Shown here: positions 1 to 10,779 of the stretch, in pieces | Position numbering within the stretch: the first letter of the stretch is position 1 | How the letters are laid out: the number at the start of each line of letters is the position of its first letter | DNA from: Chitinispirillales bacterium ANBcel5 | GTDB lineage: Bacteria; Fibrobacterota; Chitinivibrionia; Chitinivibrionales; Chitinispirillaceae | Assembly (NCBI GenBank): GCA_029688955.1 | Contig: JARUKZ010000013.1 | Span: forward strand, 1 to 64,000 | Reading direction: 5' to 3' | Length of the DNA: 64,000 nt | Program-made: the position numbers and the translations under genes | The notes under the pieces: model-generated | Seen by the model: the letters and a program-made list of their open reading frames with translations, nothing else | Told to the model about the DNA's origin: nothing | Database searches by the model: none

Positions 1-58
1 TTAAGTTTAGCTTGGGGAGAGTTATTAAGTTTAGCTTGGGGAGAGTTATTAAGTTTAG
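1..58. repeat. 24-bp tandem repeat, about 2.4 copies
   Basis: Positions 1-24 and 25-48 are identical 24-mers (beginning ttaagtttagcttggggag), and 49-58 repeats the first ten bases before diverging. The array is cut by the window edge, so its true copy number is unknown. It lies about 130 bp beyond the 3' end of a RAYT-like transposase gene; a link to that gene is plausible but not shown. Confidence 0.9.
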
Positions 59-188
59 TCTGTGGTGAAATATAGTTGACATATCAGGGGAAATAATGGT
101 CCACTTATTTAGGGAAGTATTAGGTTGCTACTTCTCCACAAGATTACTAATAGCAAACGAGAAAGAAAATTTTTTTCCCAAGGTTTAT

Positions 189-1199
189 TCAGAGAACAGG
201 TACAGTTTCTTGGGGCTCCGCTCTTATTATTGAGGGACAGATTTTGCTTATTAGTATTTCTCTATTTTTAAGACTTTTGCCTTTCCATATCATTCTTGAA
301 ACTGCAGAGTTGCTCACGTTTAGATAATCGGCCATGCTTTTACCGGAGAAATTGAAAACTACTTTTCCTATATACGTAAAAAGCTGACGAGCCCGACATT
401 TTGTATCAAGACGTCCCTGGAAAAAAAGATCTTTATCGGAAAGCTGCATACATTCTTCGACCTTTTTTCTCAGTAATTGTAAAGTCATGCTTCCATCTGC
501 ATGCTGGGCCAGTCGCAACTTTCTAAGCCGGTCTTTTTTAAGAACATGTTGAATGAAACTCGAATCTCCAATGATCCAGGAAAGGGCATTGGAGAAGGAT
601 TGTCTGCCTTTATGTGCTTCTCTTAGAAGGCTTATAAACTTACTGTTACACGTATTTTTTTGGTATGATTTAATAAATACTTCATAAACTTTAATTTCGT
701 CAGGTCCGGAAAAATGACTCAAAAGAAGATCTTTATCGATTAAAAAATCAGGTTTATTGCCGAGGATTTCGCTATGTCCGCTCCATTTATAGGTGTTTAA
801 TCTTTCAAGACTGCATTCACCTGATCTTACCGGGTTGAGGTGAACGTGTCTGATAAGTTCCTTGAGTTTGTTTCCCTGTACTATCACTGATGAAAAACGA
901 CTTTTTAGAACGACTCCTTCTCGTTTATTTATTCTGTTATAATGTTTTGCTAAAACCGTGTCCAATCTATGCATAAATGTAGAAATGGAAAAGTGACTTG
1001 AGAGTAAAACCAAATTGAAATGATTGTTAACAATTGACCAACCAAGCAAGCTATAGGAATACTTTTGCAAAGTTTTTCTCAGTTCTGAAAGAAAAAATTC
1101 TCTGAAAGCATTATTTCCAAACACGTTTAGCTCTGGTAGGCATTTGGTAGTAACGTCGTAAATAACATTTTGAGCGACTATTCTTGGCTTAGTACACAT
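189..1199 (-). CDS. REP-associated/IS200-like tyrosine transposase (RAYT, Y1_Tnp family)
   Basis: The protein (about 336 aa) has the hallmarks of the single-stranded-DNA Y1 transposase group: an N-terminal segment ending in a His-x-His-like strand (WSIVNNHFNLVLL, with NHF where most members have HxH), followed by the family motif RYKS-like 'KSRFSSVIVQ' and 'RHVHLNPVRSG'. The C-terminal third contains a small helix-turn-helix-like segment (ADYLNVSNSAVSRMIWKG), as in longer RAYT-like proteins. I chose the ATG at 1199, because the longer frame begins at a TTG and adds 25 residues not typical of the family. RAYTs mobilise or maintain short palindromic repeats; here 19-bp repeats lie just upstream and a 24-bp tandem array beyond the 3' end. 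No flanking IS inverted repeats are visible. The degenerate HxH motif leaves catalytic activity uncertain. Confidence 0.8.
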   Translation of the reverse strand: MCTKPRIVAQNVIYDVTTKCLPELNVFGNNAFREFFLSELRKTLQKYSYSLLGWSIVNNHFNLVLLSSHFSISTFMHRLDTVLAKHYNRINKREGVVLKSRFSSVIVQGNKLKELIRHVHLNPVRSGECSLERLNTYKWSGHSEILGNKPDFLIDKDLLLSHFSGPDEIKVYEVFIKSYQKNTCNSKFISLLREAHKGRQSFSNALSWIIGDSSFIQHVLKKDRLRKLRLAQHADGSMTLQLLRKKVEECMQLSDKDLFFQGRLDTKCRARQLFTYIGKVVFNFSGKSMADYLNVSNSAVSRMIWKGKSLKNREILISKICPSIIRAEPQETVPVL

Positions 1200-1292
1200 A
1201 AGCGTTCTCTTTTTCACTATAAGGAAAACCTTGAACCCAAAGAAACAAGAAAAACTGAGCAAAACATAGTCCAATTAGATGATCGAGACTGA

Positions 1293-1364
1293 AAAATCGC
1301 GTCTGATGTACAAAATAACCTCTGGGGTAAAAAATCACGCCTGGGGTACAAAATATCAAATCTG
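1293..1364. repeat. 19-bp imperfect tandem repeats upstream of the RAYT gene
   Basis: Three consecutive 19-bp units occupy 1293-1311, 1312-1330 and 1331-1349, the best-matched being aaaatcacgcctggggtac, and a partial fourth unit starts at 1350. They lie between the divergent transposase (starting at 1199) and the VIT1-like gene (starting at 1436). They may be transposase-recognised sites or promoter-region binding sites; the sequence alone does not decide. Confidence 0.75.
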
Positions 1365-1435
1365 TTTCAACATCCCCTTACCCCAAACGGCAATCTTTTT
1401 GCTCTCACTTTTATAAAAACAAACAGGCAAAAATA

Positions 1436-2188
1436 ATGACCAATCAAGAAGATGACAAGCTCAAAGCTGAACACAATAAAGAAGCAATTAAAAGCAGGGT
1501 CATAAATAAGAAAAACTACAGTTACATGGGGGATGCTGTTTTAGGCAGTATTGATGGCTGTGTGACTACATTTGCCGTTGTTGCTGGAAGTATGGGGGGA
1601 GGATTTACCGCAGGGGTTATTATTGTACTCGGATTTGCTAACCTCTTAGCCGATGGATTCAGCATGGCGGTCAGTAACTATATGAGATCAAGAAGTGATA
1701 GGGAGGAAGTCGAGAGTGCCAGGAAAGATGAGGAGGAGCAAATTGATAAAATTCCTGAAGGGGAAAAACAGGAAATAAGAGAAATTTTTAAAAATAAAGG
1801 ATTTTCGGGTGAAACACTTGAAAAAGTCGTAGAAGGAATCACTTCAGATAAAAAGCTTTGGGTTAATACAATGATTACAGAGGAATTGGGGCTTCAGATT
1901 GAAGGACCTCGACCCAGAAGGGCCGCGCTGACAACATTCTCCGCGTTTCTGTTCACCGGTTTAATACCAATATTACCGTTTGTTCTGTTTCAAAGAGAAC
2001 TGTCAACCCAGTTTGTCATCAGTATAATTGCCACAGGCATCACCTTTTGGGTCATAGGCATGGTAAAAGGTGTAGTCCTTAAAAGGCCGATCTTGTGGTC
2101 CGGTATTTTCACTTTTCTCATCGGTAGCGGCGCTGCTGTTTTGGCCTTTCTTGTAGGATATTTCATAAGTCAAATATACGGTGTCTAG
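1436..2188 (+). CDS. VIT1/CCC1 family iron/manganese transporter-like membrane protein
   Basis: The 250-aa product fits the VIT1/CCC1 (formerly DUF125) family of Fe2+/Mn2+ transporters. After a charged N-terminus, residues about 30-85 carry the first transmembrane pair with the family signature '[15 protein letters not shown]' and '[18 protein letters not shown]'. An acidic cytoplasmic helical segment (about 90-150, rich in E, K and D) follows, as expected for the metal-binding insert. Three further hydrophobic segments fill 160-248. The family exports or sequesters divalent metal from the cytoplasm. The gene ends with TAG two bases before the stop of the convergent uvrA, with no obvious terminator between them. 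The substrate metal cannot be told from sequence. Confidence 0.88.
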   Translation: MTNQEDDKLKAEHNKEAIKSRVINKKNYSYMGDAVLGSIDGCVTTFAVVAGSMGGGFTAGVIIVLGFANLLADGFSMAVSNYMRSRSDREEVESARKDEEEQIDKIPEGEKQEIREIFKNKGFSGETLEKVVEGITSDKKLWVNTMITEELGLQIEGPRPRRAALTTFSAFLFTGLIPILPFVLFQRELSTQFVISIIATGITFWVIGMVKGVVLKRPILWSGIFTFLIGSGAAVLAFLVGYFISQIYGV

Positions 2189-2190
2189 TC

Positions 2191-5100
2191 TTATAAATCT
2201 CTCTGAAGTACTTTTTTTAGAAACTTAGCTGTGTGTGATTTTTTACTGCTCTTAAGTAATTTAAAAGGAGTTCCTTCTGCGATGACGTTACCACCTTTAC
2301 TGCCCCCCTCAGGGCCCAGGTCAATTACCCAGTCTGCTTCAGCTATTACGTCCAAATCATGTTCAATCACCACAACGGTATTGCCTTCATCTACCAATTT
2401 TTGGAAAACACTGATAAGTTTTTCGACATCGCCCATGTGAAGACCTATGGTTGGCTCATCAAGTACATAAAGGGTGTTAACAGCTTTTTTTGTTCTTGAT
2501 GAAGCTGTACGTAGAGAACGCCTAAGCTCTGAAACCAGTTTTATGCGCTGTGCTTCTCCGCCGCTGAGTGCTGGGCTTTGTTGTCCCAGGGAGAGGTAAC
2601 CAAGCCCGACATCCTGAAGTAATTTGAGGGTTTTATGGATAGAAGCATGGGAGCTGAAAAACTCTACCGCTTCATCGATACTCATCGCCAGCACATCGCC
2701 GATAGATTTACCCCTATAGAGCACTTTCAGGGTTTCAGCTGAAAATCTCGCTCCATTGCATACTTCACAGGGAAGTGAAACATCTGGAAGAAAGCTCATC
2801 TCAATCTTGGTTGTACCCTGTCCCTTGCAGGCCGCGCATCTACCACCTTCTACATTGAACGAGAATCTACTTGGTGTGTATCCGCGTATATTGGCTTCAT
2901 TGGTTCGGGAGTAGAGTTTGCGTATCTCATCCCATAACCCAACATAGGTAGCAGGGCATGATCTTGGGGTTTTTCCTATAGGGGTTTGATCTACCTCGAG
3001 AACGCGGGCTATAGACTTATAACCTCTAATGTATTTACATCCAGTAAGTGAAGAGTTTTTAACTGTTTTCTTACTTAGTAAGGTTTTAAGATTATTAAAG
3101 AGAATATCTCTGACTAACGTGCTTTTACCACTGCCGCTGACACCTGTGACACATACAAATCTTTCAAGAGGAATAGAAACATCTACGCTCTTAAGATTAT
3201 GCAGGCTGGCACCCATGATTTGTATGGAATCGTTATTAGATGAACGTTTTGTTGCAGTTGTATGTTCAATTGGTTCACGAAGGTATTTGGCTGTAATGGA
3301 TGATTTGCTTTTAAGGACCTTGTTTATTGGTCCATGCGAAAGAATTTGCCCCCCTCTAACACCACCTCCGGGGCCAAGATCAATTAGATACTCAGCACGC
3401 CTGATTGTTTCTTCATCGTGTTCTACCACCACCACCGAATTCCCTTTGTTTTTTAATGCGTACAGTGTATCAAGTAACATTAGGTTGTCTCTTGGATGAA
3501 GACCTATGGTAGGCTCATCAAGGATATAACATACACCCTGAAGATTAGAGCCGAGTTGGGAGGCTAAACGTATTCGCTGTGCTTCACCACCACTTAAAGT
3601 TGGTGCTGCTCGATCGAGAGTTAAGTACCCAAGCCCCACACTTTCCAAAAACCAAAGGCGCGAAAGAAGTTCTTTGATAATATCTCTGGCGATTTTTTCT
3701 TCTCTTGTGCTTAGTGTTACATTTTGAAAGTAAACGATCGCCTCCTGTACAGTAACAAAAGTCAAATCGTAGATGGATTTACCTTTAAATAAAACTGCAA
3801 GAGCTTCAGGACGTAATCGTTTCCCATTACACTTATCGCACAAACGCTCCTCACCATCCCACCACTCATTCCACAAGGCCTCTTCTCCGGTTTGAAGCTC
3901 ATCAAACCCTTTGATTTTAAGCCCTGTTCCATAACAGCAATCACACCAACCCTGTTTTGAGTTAAAAGAGAAAAGGCGTGGATCCAGATCCTGAAAACCA
4001 CTCCCGCACTTGGGGCAGTTCCTCTCTGTGGAATAAAGTAATCCTTTGGGGTTGCCTCTTCCGACAATCTCAACCTTTATAGTGCCCTTACCATATTTTA
4101 TTGCAGTAGAAATATATTCACGGAGAACTGACTCGCTTGAGGTATCAACAATTAACTCTCCAATTGGGAGCTCAATTGTATGCTCTTTAAACCGGTCAAG
4201 AGTGGGCCAGTTATCTGTCGGTAAAAACTTACCATCTACTTTCAACCTGGTATAACCTTTGTCCTGTGCCCATGCAGCAAGATCTTTGTATATTCCCTTT
4301 CTCGAGCTTACAAGCGGTGCAAGAATCCTGATTTTTTTGTTGTTATTGGTTTTTATCAATGACGAGACAATTGAATCCTGAGAACGCGGTTCTATAGGTA
4401 TAGAGCAGTCAGGGCAGTACTGAGTGCCAAGTTTAACTAAAATGAGGCGTAAGTAATGATATAGCTCAGTTACAGTTGCGACAGTACTTTTTCTTCCTCC
4501 GCGGCTGGTTCTTTGCTCTATCGCGACTGTTGGTGGTACTCCATTTATACTATCGACGTCCGGACGAGCGGATGGCTGCACAAACTGGCGAGCATACGCG
4601 TTGAGTGATTCAAGATAACGACGCTGTCCTTCTGCAAAAAGTATATCAAAAGCGATAGTGCTTTTACCGCTGCCACTTACTCCTGTTATTACCGTAAACT
4701 TATTGCGTGGAATTGTAATATCTATATTCTTCAGGTTATGCTCCCGGGCATTACGGATAGTAATATCGTCGGGCATAGTCAAAAGATTATTACCTTTAGA
4801 ATGCTTAACTGCTGCTACAGAGGACACTTTTGTTGATAACAAGGCTGCACCAGTAAAACTGGATGTGCAATTGGCTATCTGTTTTGGGGTTCCCGCGCAT
4901 ACAACTTCACCACCTTCATCACCACCTTCAGGACCAAGATCAATTATCCAGTCACAATTACTGATAACGTCTACATTGTGCTCTATGACAATAACTGAAT
5001 GGCCGGAATCAATAAGGCTCTTGAATGATTTCATGAGCAGTGAGATATCTTGAAAATGAAGACCGGTTGTGGGTTCATCAAAAAGGAATACAATATTGTT

Positions 5101-7623
5101 TGCTGTATTGGCCGATGATAAATGGCCGGCGAGTTTAAGCCTCTGTGCTTCTCCACCGCTTAAAGTTGGCACTGGTTGTCCAAGGGTAAGATAACTAAGC
5201 CCAACATCTGCTAACGGTTGAAGCTTTTTGCAGATCTGAGGATAACGGACGAATATTAATAGTGCCTCTTCTACAGTTAAATCAAGAATATTAGCTATTG
5301 AATAGGGTCGGTCATTTCCTGGACTTAACGTTACATCCTGTATCTCTGATCTAAATCTTGTGCCATTACAATCTGAACATCGAATATAAATATCGCTTAA
5401 GAATTGCATATCTACATGTTCATAGCCATTGCCATTACATGCAGGACATCTACCGTTGCCAGAATTAAAACTAAATGTCCCCGGTGTGTATCCTCTGGCT
5501 CTTGAAAGTGGCTGTGAAGCAAATAGTTTACGTATCGGATCGAGCGCCTTAACGTAACTGGCAGGATTAGATCGAGTCGTTTTTCCTATTGGAGATTGGT
5601 CCACAAAAATCATCTCTGAGACCTGCTCTATACCTTCTATTTTCCCGCAAGCAGCCTTCAGTTCACCACCCTTACCGTTTTGTCGAAGCCAATTATTATA
5701 GAGTACATCATGAATGAGAGTGCTTTTACCGGAGCCACTAACTCCTGTAACGCAAACCAGTCGGTTAAGGGGAATCGATACATCGATGTTTTTTAAATTA
5801 TGCTCAGAAGCTCCACGCACCCGGATACAGTCTTTATTTAGAGCTACCTTTTGTGGATTTGTGCTGTAAACGCTTTTTTCACCGCTTAGAAATGCAGCGG
5901 TATTGGAAGTTTTGCATTTGATTAGTTGACTGATCGTTCCATCAAAAACTATGTTGCCACCGTTTTTCCCAGGTCCGGGGCCAATATCTATTACATGATC
6001 CGCTGCCCGAATAACATCCGGATCGTGTTCTACAACGATAAGACTATTACCAGAGTCACGGAGGCGTTGTAAAATAGTAATTAATCTGCTAATATCTCTG
6101 GGGTGAAGACCAATACTGGGTTCATCAAGAACAAAAAGGGTGTTTACAAGAGATGTCCCCAGTGCCGTTGTAAGATTAATTCTTTGAACCTCTCCGCCAC
6201 TCAATGTTCGGGACTGCCGATCAAGGGTTAGATAACCAAGACCAACTTCTACAAGATAACCCAAACGTGTCGTTATCTCTTTTAAAATTAGCTCAAGAGC
6301 TTCATCATCCTTTACTTCAGAATTCATCTTCTGAAAAAAATGAAAACACTCCCTAAGAGAAAGTAACATAATATCGTGAATCGAATACCCCTCTATTTTC
6401 CACCACAGCGACTGATCCTTTAATCTTGCCCCGCTGCATTGCTGGCAAGTTTGATAAGTCCTGTAGCGGGACAAGAGTACACGTATGTGCATTTTGTAGC
6501 TTTTAGATTCAAGCCATTCAAAAAATCGATTTACACCATACCAGCAGCCATCTTCCCAGCTGCCTTCTCCTTCAAAAACCCACTTTTTGTGTTTTTTTGA
6601 GAGCTTATTCCATGGTTTATCCAGGGGAATCGAACGTTTTCGGGCAAAACTGAGTAGGTCATCCTGGCACTCACGGTAGCTATCTGTTTGCCAGGGACGT
6701 ACTGCACCTTCCCGCAGGCTTTTGGTTGGGTCGGGTATAACCAGTGAATAATCGACCCCAATAACTTTGCCAAAACCTTTACATTTTTCACACGCACCAA
6801 GAGGTGAGTTAAAGGAGAAGTGGTTTGGTTGTGGTTCACTGTAATCTATATCACAGCTCGCACAGTGAAGGCCGGAAGAAAATCGAACAGCTTCTACGCC
6901 AATCGTACCATCACTTTCCATCGGATAAACCGAAATAACCCCATTGCCATGCTTAAGTGCATTTTCGATGTCTTCTACTATTCGCTGGCGGTTACTGGTA
7001 TTTAAATGAACTCTGTCCTGAATAACTTCAATAGTACTACCACTTTTTGAATGGATACGGTTATAGCCCTGATTACTCAGGAGCTCAAGAACCTCTGACT
7101 CTGTAAAACTTTCCGGGACCTTGATTTTAAAGGTAAATGCAATCGCAGGTGAGCTTTTCAGTACTTCATTATCTAAGATGTGGCTGTAGATACTCTCTGC
7201 GGTTTCTTTCTGAACGATTTTTCCGCACGATTTACAGTAGAGCTTAGCAGCACGGGCGTAGAGAAGCTTGAGGTGGTCATTAAGCTCAGTCATCGTTCCA
7301 ACCGTGGACCTCGAAGTCCGTACCGGGTTGGTCTGATCAATTGCAATAGCCGGGGGTATGCCACTGATCCGTTCAACTCCCGGCTTATCCATTCTGTCTA
7401 GAAATTGCCTTGCATACGATGAAAATGTTTCAATATACCTACGCTGCCCTTCAGCATAGATAGTATCAAAGGCAAGAGAAGATTTACCTGAGCCACTTAC
7501 CCCTGTAACAACAACAAACTTATTTAAAGGAATAGAAAGGGTAAGATTTTTCAGGTTATTTTGAGTTGCCCCTTCTAGTAATATATGGTTTTTTGACTTT
7601 GCTTCTTTTTTGCTTCTACTCAT
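2191..7623 (-). CDS. uvrA: Double-length UvrA, excinuclease ABC damage-recognition subunit (four ATPase modules)
   Basis: UvrA is the damage-sensing ATPase of nucleotide excision repair and is normally about 940 aa. This protein is about 1810 aa because it contains two complete UvrA units in tandem. Four Walker A motifs of the form GVSGSGKS lie near residues 46, 635, 990 and 1500 (numbered from the GTG noted below), each with a matching LSGGE signature and a DEPT/DEPS Walker B. Cys-x-x-Cys zinc-binding pairs appear in both halves. Fused tandem UvrAs of about 1800 aa are known, for example in Chlamydia. The ATG at 7623 has AGGTG about 12 nt upstream; a GTG at 7638 is the alternative start. Both halves look catalytically intact, so this is a functional fusion, not a decayed copy. 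The gene is monocistronic and ends against the convergent VIT1-like gene. Confidence 0.95.
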   Translation of the reverse strand: MSRSKKEAKSKNHILLEGATQNNLKNLTLSIPLNKFVVVTGVSGSGKSSLAFDTIYAEGQRRYIETFSSYARQFLDRMDKPGVERISGIPPAIAIDQTNPVRTSRSTVGTMTELNDHLKLLYARAAKLYCKSCGKIVQKETAESIYSHILDNEVLKSSPAIAFTFKIKVPESFTESEVLELLSNQGYNRIHSKSGSTIEVIQDRVHLNTSNRQRIVEDIENALKHGNGVISVYPMESDGTIGVEAVRFSSGLHCASCDIDYSEPQPNHFSFNSPLGACEKCKGFGKVIGVDYSLVIPDPTKSLREGAVRPWQTDSYRECQDDLLSFARKRSIPLDKPWNKLSKKHKKWVFEGEGSWEDGCWYGVNRFFEWLESKSYKMHIRVLLSRYRTYQTCQQCSGARLKDQSLWWKIEGYSIHDIMLLSLRECFHFFQKMNSEVKDDEALELILKEITTRLGYLVEVGLGYLTLDRQSRTLSGGEVQRINLTTALGTSLVNTLFVLDEPSIGLHPRDISRLITILQRLRDSGNSLIVVEHDPDVIRAADHVIDIGPGPGKNGGNIVFDGTISQLIKCKTSNTAAFLSGEKSVYSTNPQKVALNKDCIRVRGASEHNLKNIDVSIPLNRLVCVTGVSGSGKSTLIHDVLYNNWLRQNGKGGELKAACGKIEGIEQVSEMIFVDQSPIGKTTRSNPASYVKALDPIRKLFASQPLSRARGYTPGTFSFNSGNGRCPACNGNGYEHVDMQFLSDIYIRCSDCNGTRFRSEIQDVTLSPGNDRPYSIANILDLTVEEALLIFVRYPQICKKLQPLADVGLSYLTLGQPVPTLSGGEAQRLKLAGHLSSANTANNIVFLFDEPTTGLHFQDISLLMKSFKSLIDSGHSVIVIEHNVDVISNCDWIIDLGPEGGDEGGEVVCAGTPKQIANCTSSFTGAALLSTKVSSVAAVKHSKGNNLLTMPDDITIRNAREHNLKNIDITIPRNKFTVITGVSGSGKSTIAFDILFAEGQRRYLESLNAYARQFVQPSARPDVDSINGVPPTVAIEQRTSRGGRKSTVATVTELYHYLRLILVKLGTQYCPDCSIPIEPRSQDSIVSSLIKTNNNKKIRILAPLVSSRKGIYKDLAAWAQDKGYTRLKVDGKFLPTDNWPTLDRFKEHTIELPIGELIVDTSSESVLREYISTAIKYGKGTIKVEIVGRGNPKGLLYSTERNCPKCGSGFQDLDPRLFSFNSKQGWCDCCYGTGLKIKGFDELQTGEEALWNEWWDGEERLCDKCNGKRLRPEALAVLFKGKSIYDLTFVTVQEAIVYFQNVTLSTREEKIARDIIKELLSRLWFLESVGLGYLTLDRAAPTLSGGEAQRIRLASQLGSNLQGVCYILDEPTIGLHPRDNLMLLDTLYALKNKGNSVVVVEHDEETIRRAEYLIDLGPGGGVRGGQILSHGPINKVLKSKSSITAKYLREPIEHTTATKRSSNNDSIQIMGASLHNLKSVDVSIPLERFVCVTGVSGSGKSTLVRDILFNNLKTLLSKKTVKNSSLTGCKYIRGYKSIARVLEVDQTPIGKTPRSCPATYVGLWDEIRKLYSRTNEANIRGYTPSRFSFNVEGGRCAACKGQGTTKIEMSFLPDVSLPCEVCNGARFSAETLKVLYRGKSIGDVLAMSIDEAVEFFSSHASIHKTLKLLQDVGLGYLSLGQQSPALSGGEAQRIKLVSELRRSLRTASSRTKKAVNTLYVLDEPTIGLHMGDVEKLISVFQKLVDEGNTVVVIEHDLDVIAEADWVIDLGPEGGSKGGNVIAEGTPFKLLKSSKKSHTAKFLKKVLQRDL

Positions 7624-7772
7624 TAGCTTTTCTGGCACCTATTATTCATGGAACATTAAAGATTTTATAGTACGTTTGTGGTTCAAAGAGTGGTATGATG
7701 GAGTGCAATGTGTGACTTTTTTTTGTGGGGTGTTGATTAGTATGGCTTTAAGATGCCAATGGACATTTTTTT

Positions 7773-8849
7773 TTAATTTTCAAATAGTTTCAAATACTCA
7801 GAGGAAGTCTTTTCCCAATTATACTCTCGCCTAACGTATGATTGAGCTTCCTGGCGCTTTGCTGCCCTTTTCTTTTCCGGGAGATTGAAATAATTATGAA
7901 TGGCCTCTGCAAAAGCCCTGTAATTTTTGGGTTCAATGAGATATCCTCCCTCTCTAACACTCTCAACCAGGGCATCGACTGCAAAAGCCACAACAGGCAT
8001 TCCGGAGTACATACTCTCAAGCTGTGTCATTCCAAACCCTTCTATATCATTTTTATACGGAATATTGGGAAAGACAAAAAGGTCGGCACTGTTTCGAAGC
8101 ATTGCTATAACCTCATCACTTGGATTCCTGAGAATGATGATACGCTCTTTAAAAGCACTGTTTTCCCGAATCTGGCAGATTCTCTGGTAATCAGGACCAT
8201 CACCGCCAATGATGAGCTTTATGTCATTATCAAGCATTCCAAATCCATTTTCCAGAAACGCTGCCACGCCCTTTCTTGGTATAAGACGGCCAAAATTAAG
8301 TAGAACCCGATCTTCTTTAAATGAAATATTGTACTCTTTTTGGAATTTTTCTCTGAGGCTTTTGCGCCTTTCTTCTGATACCTCCGGTGGTTCTACACCT
8401 ACATAAATCAGCTTTAGTTTCTGAGGCTCCACACCCAGTTTCAGTGTTGTTGAGCGGGTGTTTTCACTTATCACAGCCACTTTGTCTGCAGTGCGTACCC
8501 CATTAACCATCAAATGACGTGCAAAAGCATTTTTATAGGTCATTTCTAATCCATAGACAGTAATCACTATCTTGGATTTACATAGTTTTTTGAAAAACGG
8601 TGCAAGAAAACCAGTAACTCCATCAGCCAGGTAGATAACATCGACAGAATTTCTGCAACAAAGAATTGTCCCTTTTATTATTACGTAGGGAATGAACCAC
8701 AAGAGGTGAACTAAAGAATTACGTCCCAGAGCTAATAGCTTAATGTCGCATTTTTCAGATAAATGTGTGTAGAGCTGATGGCAGTGTGTTTGAATACCGC
8801 CGATACTGGGTGGAAAGCGACGCGCGATAAACAGTACTCTGAGGGCCAT
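7773..8849 (-). CDS. Glycosyltransferase family 4 (GT-B fold)
   Basis: The 358-aa protein has the GT4 architecture. Its N-terminal Rossmann domain begins 'LFIARRFPPSIGGIQTHCHQL', the glycine-rich acceptor-side loop. The C-terminal nucleotide-sugar domain has 'LLNFGRLIPRKGV' and the E-x7-E-type motif 'EGFGMTQLESMYSGMPVVAF'. Such enzymes transfer a sugar from an NDP-sugar to a lipid or polysaccharide acceptor at the cytoplasmic face; donor and acceptor are unknown. A good Shine-Dalgarno (AAGGA) precedes the ATG at 8849. It follows the tamA-like gene on the same strand after about 120 bp and might be cotranscribed with it. Confidence 0.88.
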   Translation of the reverse strand: MALRVLFIARRFPPSIGGIQTHCHQLYTHLSEKCDIKLLALGRNSLVHLLWFIPYVIIKGTILCCRNSVDVIYLADGVTGFLAPFFKKLCKSKIVITVYGLEMTYKNAFARHLMVNGVRTADKVAVISENTRSTTLKLGVEPQKLKLIYVGVEPPEVSEERRKSLREKFQKEYNISFKEDRVLLNFGRLIPRKGVAAFLENGFGMLDNDIKLIIGGDGPDYQRICQIRENSAFKERIIILRNPSDEVIAMLRNSADLFVFPNIPYKNDIEGFGMTQLESMYSGMPVVAFAVDALVESVREGGYLIEPKNYRAFAEAIHNYFNLPEKKRAAKRQEAQSYVRREYNWEKTSSEYLKLFEN

Positions 8850-8972
8850 TATTTCCAGTCCTTAATAAAGAATTGCTTAGTAGGGTATTAATCTTGTGAT
8901 TGGGAAAAATAATATTATCCAGTGAAGAGTGAAAACCGACGCAGTCTAAAAAGAGTATAAAGCGGGGTACTG

Positions 8973-10766
8973 TTAAAAGGGCAATCCGACATTCAGGTGA
9001 AATCTACCGGGAAAAATTACCTCTGGTAACAAGGGCTGACCGTAATCGAGGCGTACCAATCCTATGGGGATAATCACTCTTATTCCCATACCTACAGCCC
9101 ACCTGAAATCTTCGAAGCTGAAATCAGTTATATCACTCCATACATTTCCACCATCGATAAACAGCGCCCCTTCCAAACCATCGGTTACTTGGTAGCTAAT
9201 CTCAACGGGATTAACTATAAGTGCAAAATTACCTCCAGGAAGAATGTCCTCATCATCAAAAGGTGTAACCTCTTCAAGTGTGTATCCTCTTACATCACGT
9301 ACCGGTGCTTCACCTGTTCTGAATCGCTCCCTGGTTGGAATTGCCTGCTCCTCACCATATGGAAAAGCAATGCCTGTAAAAAAACCACTTGAAACCAACC
9401 CTCTCTCAAAATGAAATGGTAAATACCCCCGAAAATCGAAAAGTAACCGTACATATTGGTTACCAAATCCAGCAATTCCAGCGATTTCGGGCTGAACGGA
9501 GGCAAAAAGAGCGGACCCCGGATCAACGGCAGATGCTCTGTTATCATAGATAATGGTTGTTGCAATCAGATGAGTGGGGCTGATTGGTAAAAGGGGAAAC
9601 AGATCGGCAGGAGGCTCTTCTGTTGCCCACTCGGTACGTTCAAGACGAGTCCAGAGATTAAACCGTAAGTTTTGTCTAATTTGGCCCCGGAGGGCAGCTA
9701 TAGCTCCATCAAAGTATCCTTCAACATTTGTCTCATTTCTCCTCTCAGCGTAAATGCTGAAATCGGCCCAAATCGGAAGGGAAAGAAACCAGGGAACAGA
9801 ATAGGTTGCCTGTGCGTTACGAACTGGTTGGGACGCACGTCCAAGCAAAGATATGCGGTGCCCTCTTCTGAAAAGATTACGATATGCAGTTTCGATGCTT
9901 AAATAAAACTGTTCTTCTGAGTCGTATCCAATACCAGCCTTTAATGTTATAAATGGTGCTTCTCTGAGTTGTACCGATACAGCGACATTAGCTGTATCAT
10001 GTAGCATGGTTTGTCGTGTTGTGTCGGGTTTTACCTGTACAAAATTAAAAAGTGCTGTGGAATAGACTCTTCTGAGACTCTCGTGAATGACCGGAGTCGA
10101 CAGTACTGTACCAGAATCAAAAGTTATCTCTCTTTTTACTACCGTTTCATGCACTCGCTGCAATCCATAAATATTAAAGTTTTTTACAATTATCAGAGGT
10201 CCCGCATCGATTCTATGATAAACTGTTGCTGTTAAGGTTTGCTCATCAATTACCTGCTTAGAATAAACACTTGCCTGAAGGTAACCAAGCCCCCTTAAAC
10301 TGTCGCGAATCATTCGCCCATCAGAATGCACACCCGGACTATCAAGAGGTGCTTCCGGTAAAACCTCTATAAACGCATAAATGTCGTTTGATGACAAAAT
10401 CTGGCTGTTAATAATTTTGACAGTATCAACGACTACCAGGGGGCCTTCCGTTATATCAAGAGTTATGACTACGCTCATGGTGGCAGTATCACGCTCTATA
10501 TTATGTATGTATACAGAAGCGTAGGGATAGCCAATTGTTCTATAAAGAAGTTCAATGTTTTCAATGTCCTGATCGAGAGTTGCAAAATCAAATTCCTCTC
10601 TTATTAAAAAACGAGGTGGGGTGGTCTCCATATTGGCCAGAAGTTCACCTCTGCTCAAGGCCTCATTACCCCGGAATTGCACATCTGCTACAGTCCACTC
10701 CTCTTCACTATAGATAGAAACGGTTAAAATAGCTAATATCCAGAAAACCGATTTAAGGTATTGCAT
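8973..10766 (-). CDS. Omp85-family outer-membrane assembly protein (TamA/BamA-like)
   Basis: The start at 10766 gives a clear signal peptide (MQYLKSVFWILAILTVSIYS) and avoids overlapping the upstream tamB-like gene; a longer frame reaches 10808. Residues about 20-265 form three POTRA-like alpha-beta repeats, seen for example in 'VTLDITEGPLVVVDTVKI' and 'HRIDAGPLIIVKNFNIYG'. The remaining half is a 16-strand-type surface-antigen barrel with alternating aromatic strands, an 'RGY' lid-loop-like motif ('VRDVRGYTLEEV'), 'LFIDGGNVW' and a C-terminal Phe. The protein should insert or fold outer-membrane proteins. Sitting 13 bp downstream of a TamB homologue, it is best read as the TamA partner, although BamA-type function cannot be excluded. 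Confidence 0.88.
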   Translation of the reverse strand: MQYLKSVFWILAILTVSIYSEEEWTVADVQFRGNEALSRGELLANMETTPPRFLIREEFDFATLDQDIENIELLYRTIGYPYASVYIHNIERDTATMSVVITLDITEGPLVVVDTVKIINSQILSSNDIYAFIEVLPEAPLDSPGVHSDGRMIRDSLRGLGYLQASVYSKQVIDEQTLTATVYHRIDAGPLIIVKNFNIYGLQRVHETVVKREITFDSGTVLSTPVIHESLRRVYSTALFNFVQVKPDTTRQTMLHDTANVAVSVQLREAPFITLKAGIGYDSEEQFYLSIETAYRNLFRRGHRISLLGRASQPVRNAQATYSVPWFLSLPIWADFSIYAERRNETNVEGYFDGAIAALRGQIRQNLRFNLWTRLERTEWATEEPPADLFPLLPISPTHLIATTIIYDNRASAVDPGSALFASVQPEIAGIAGFGNQYVRLLFDFRGYLPFHFERGLVSSGFFTGIAFPYGEEQAIPTRERFRTGEAPVRDVRGYTLEEVTPFDDEDILPGGNFALIVNPVEISYQVTDGLEGALFIDGGNVWSDITDFSFEDFRWAVGMGIRVIIPIGLVRLDYGQPLLPEVIFPGRFHLNVGLPF

Positions 10767-10779
10767 ATATACTTTCAGC

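Noticed and set aside
3029..3499. 156-codon open frame on the plus strand inside uvrA
   Set aside because: It is antisense to the conserved fourth ATPase module of UvrA, has no SD and no family resemblance; it is a shadow of the real gene.
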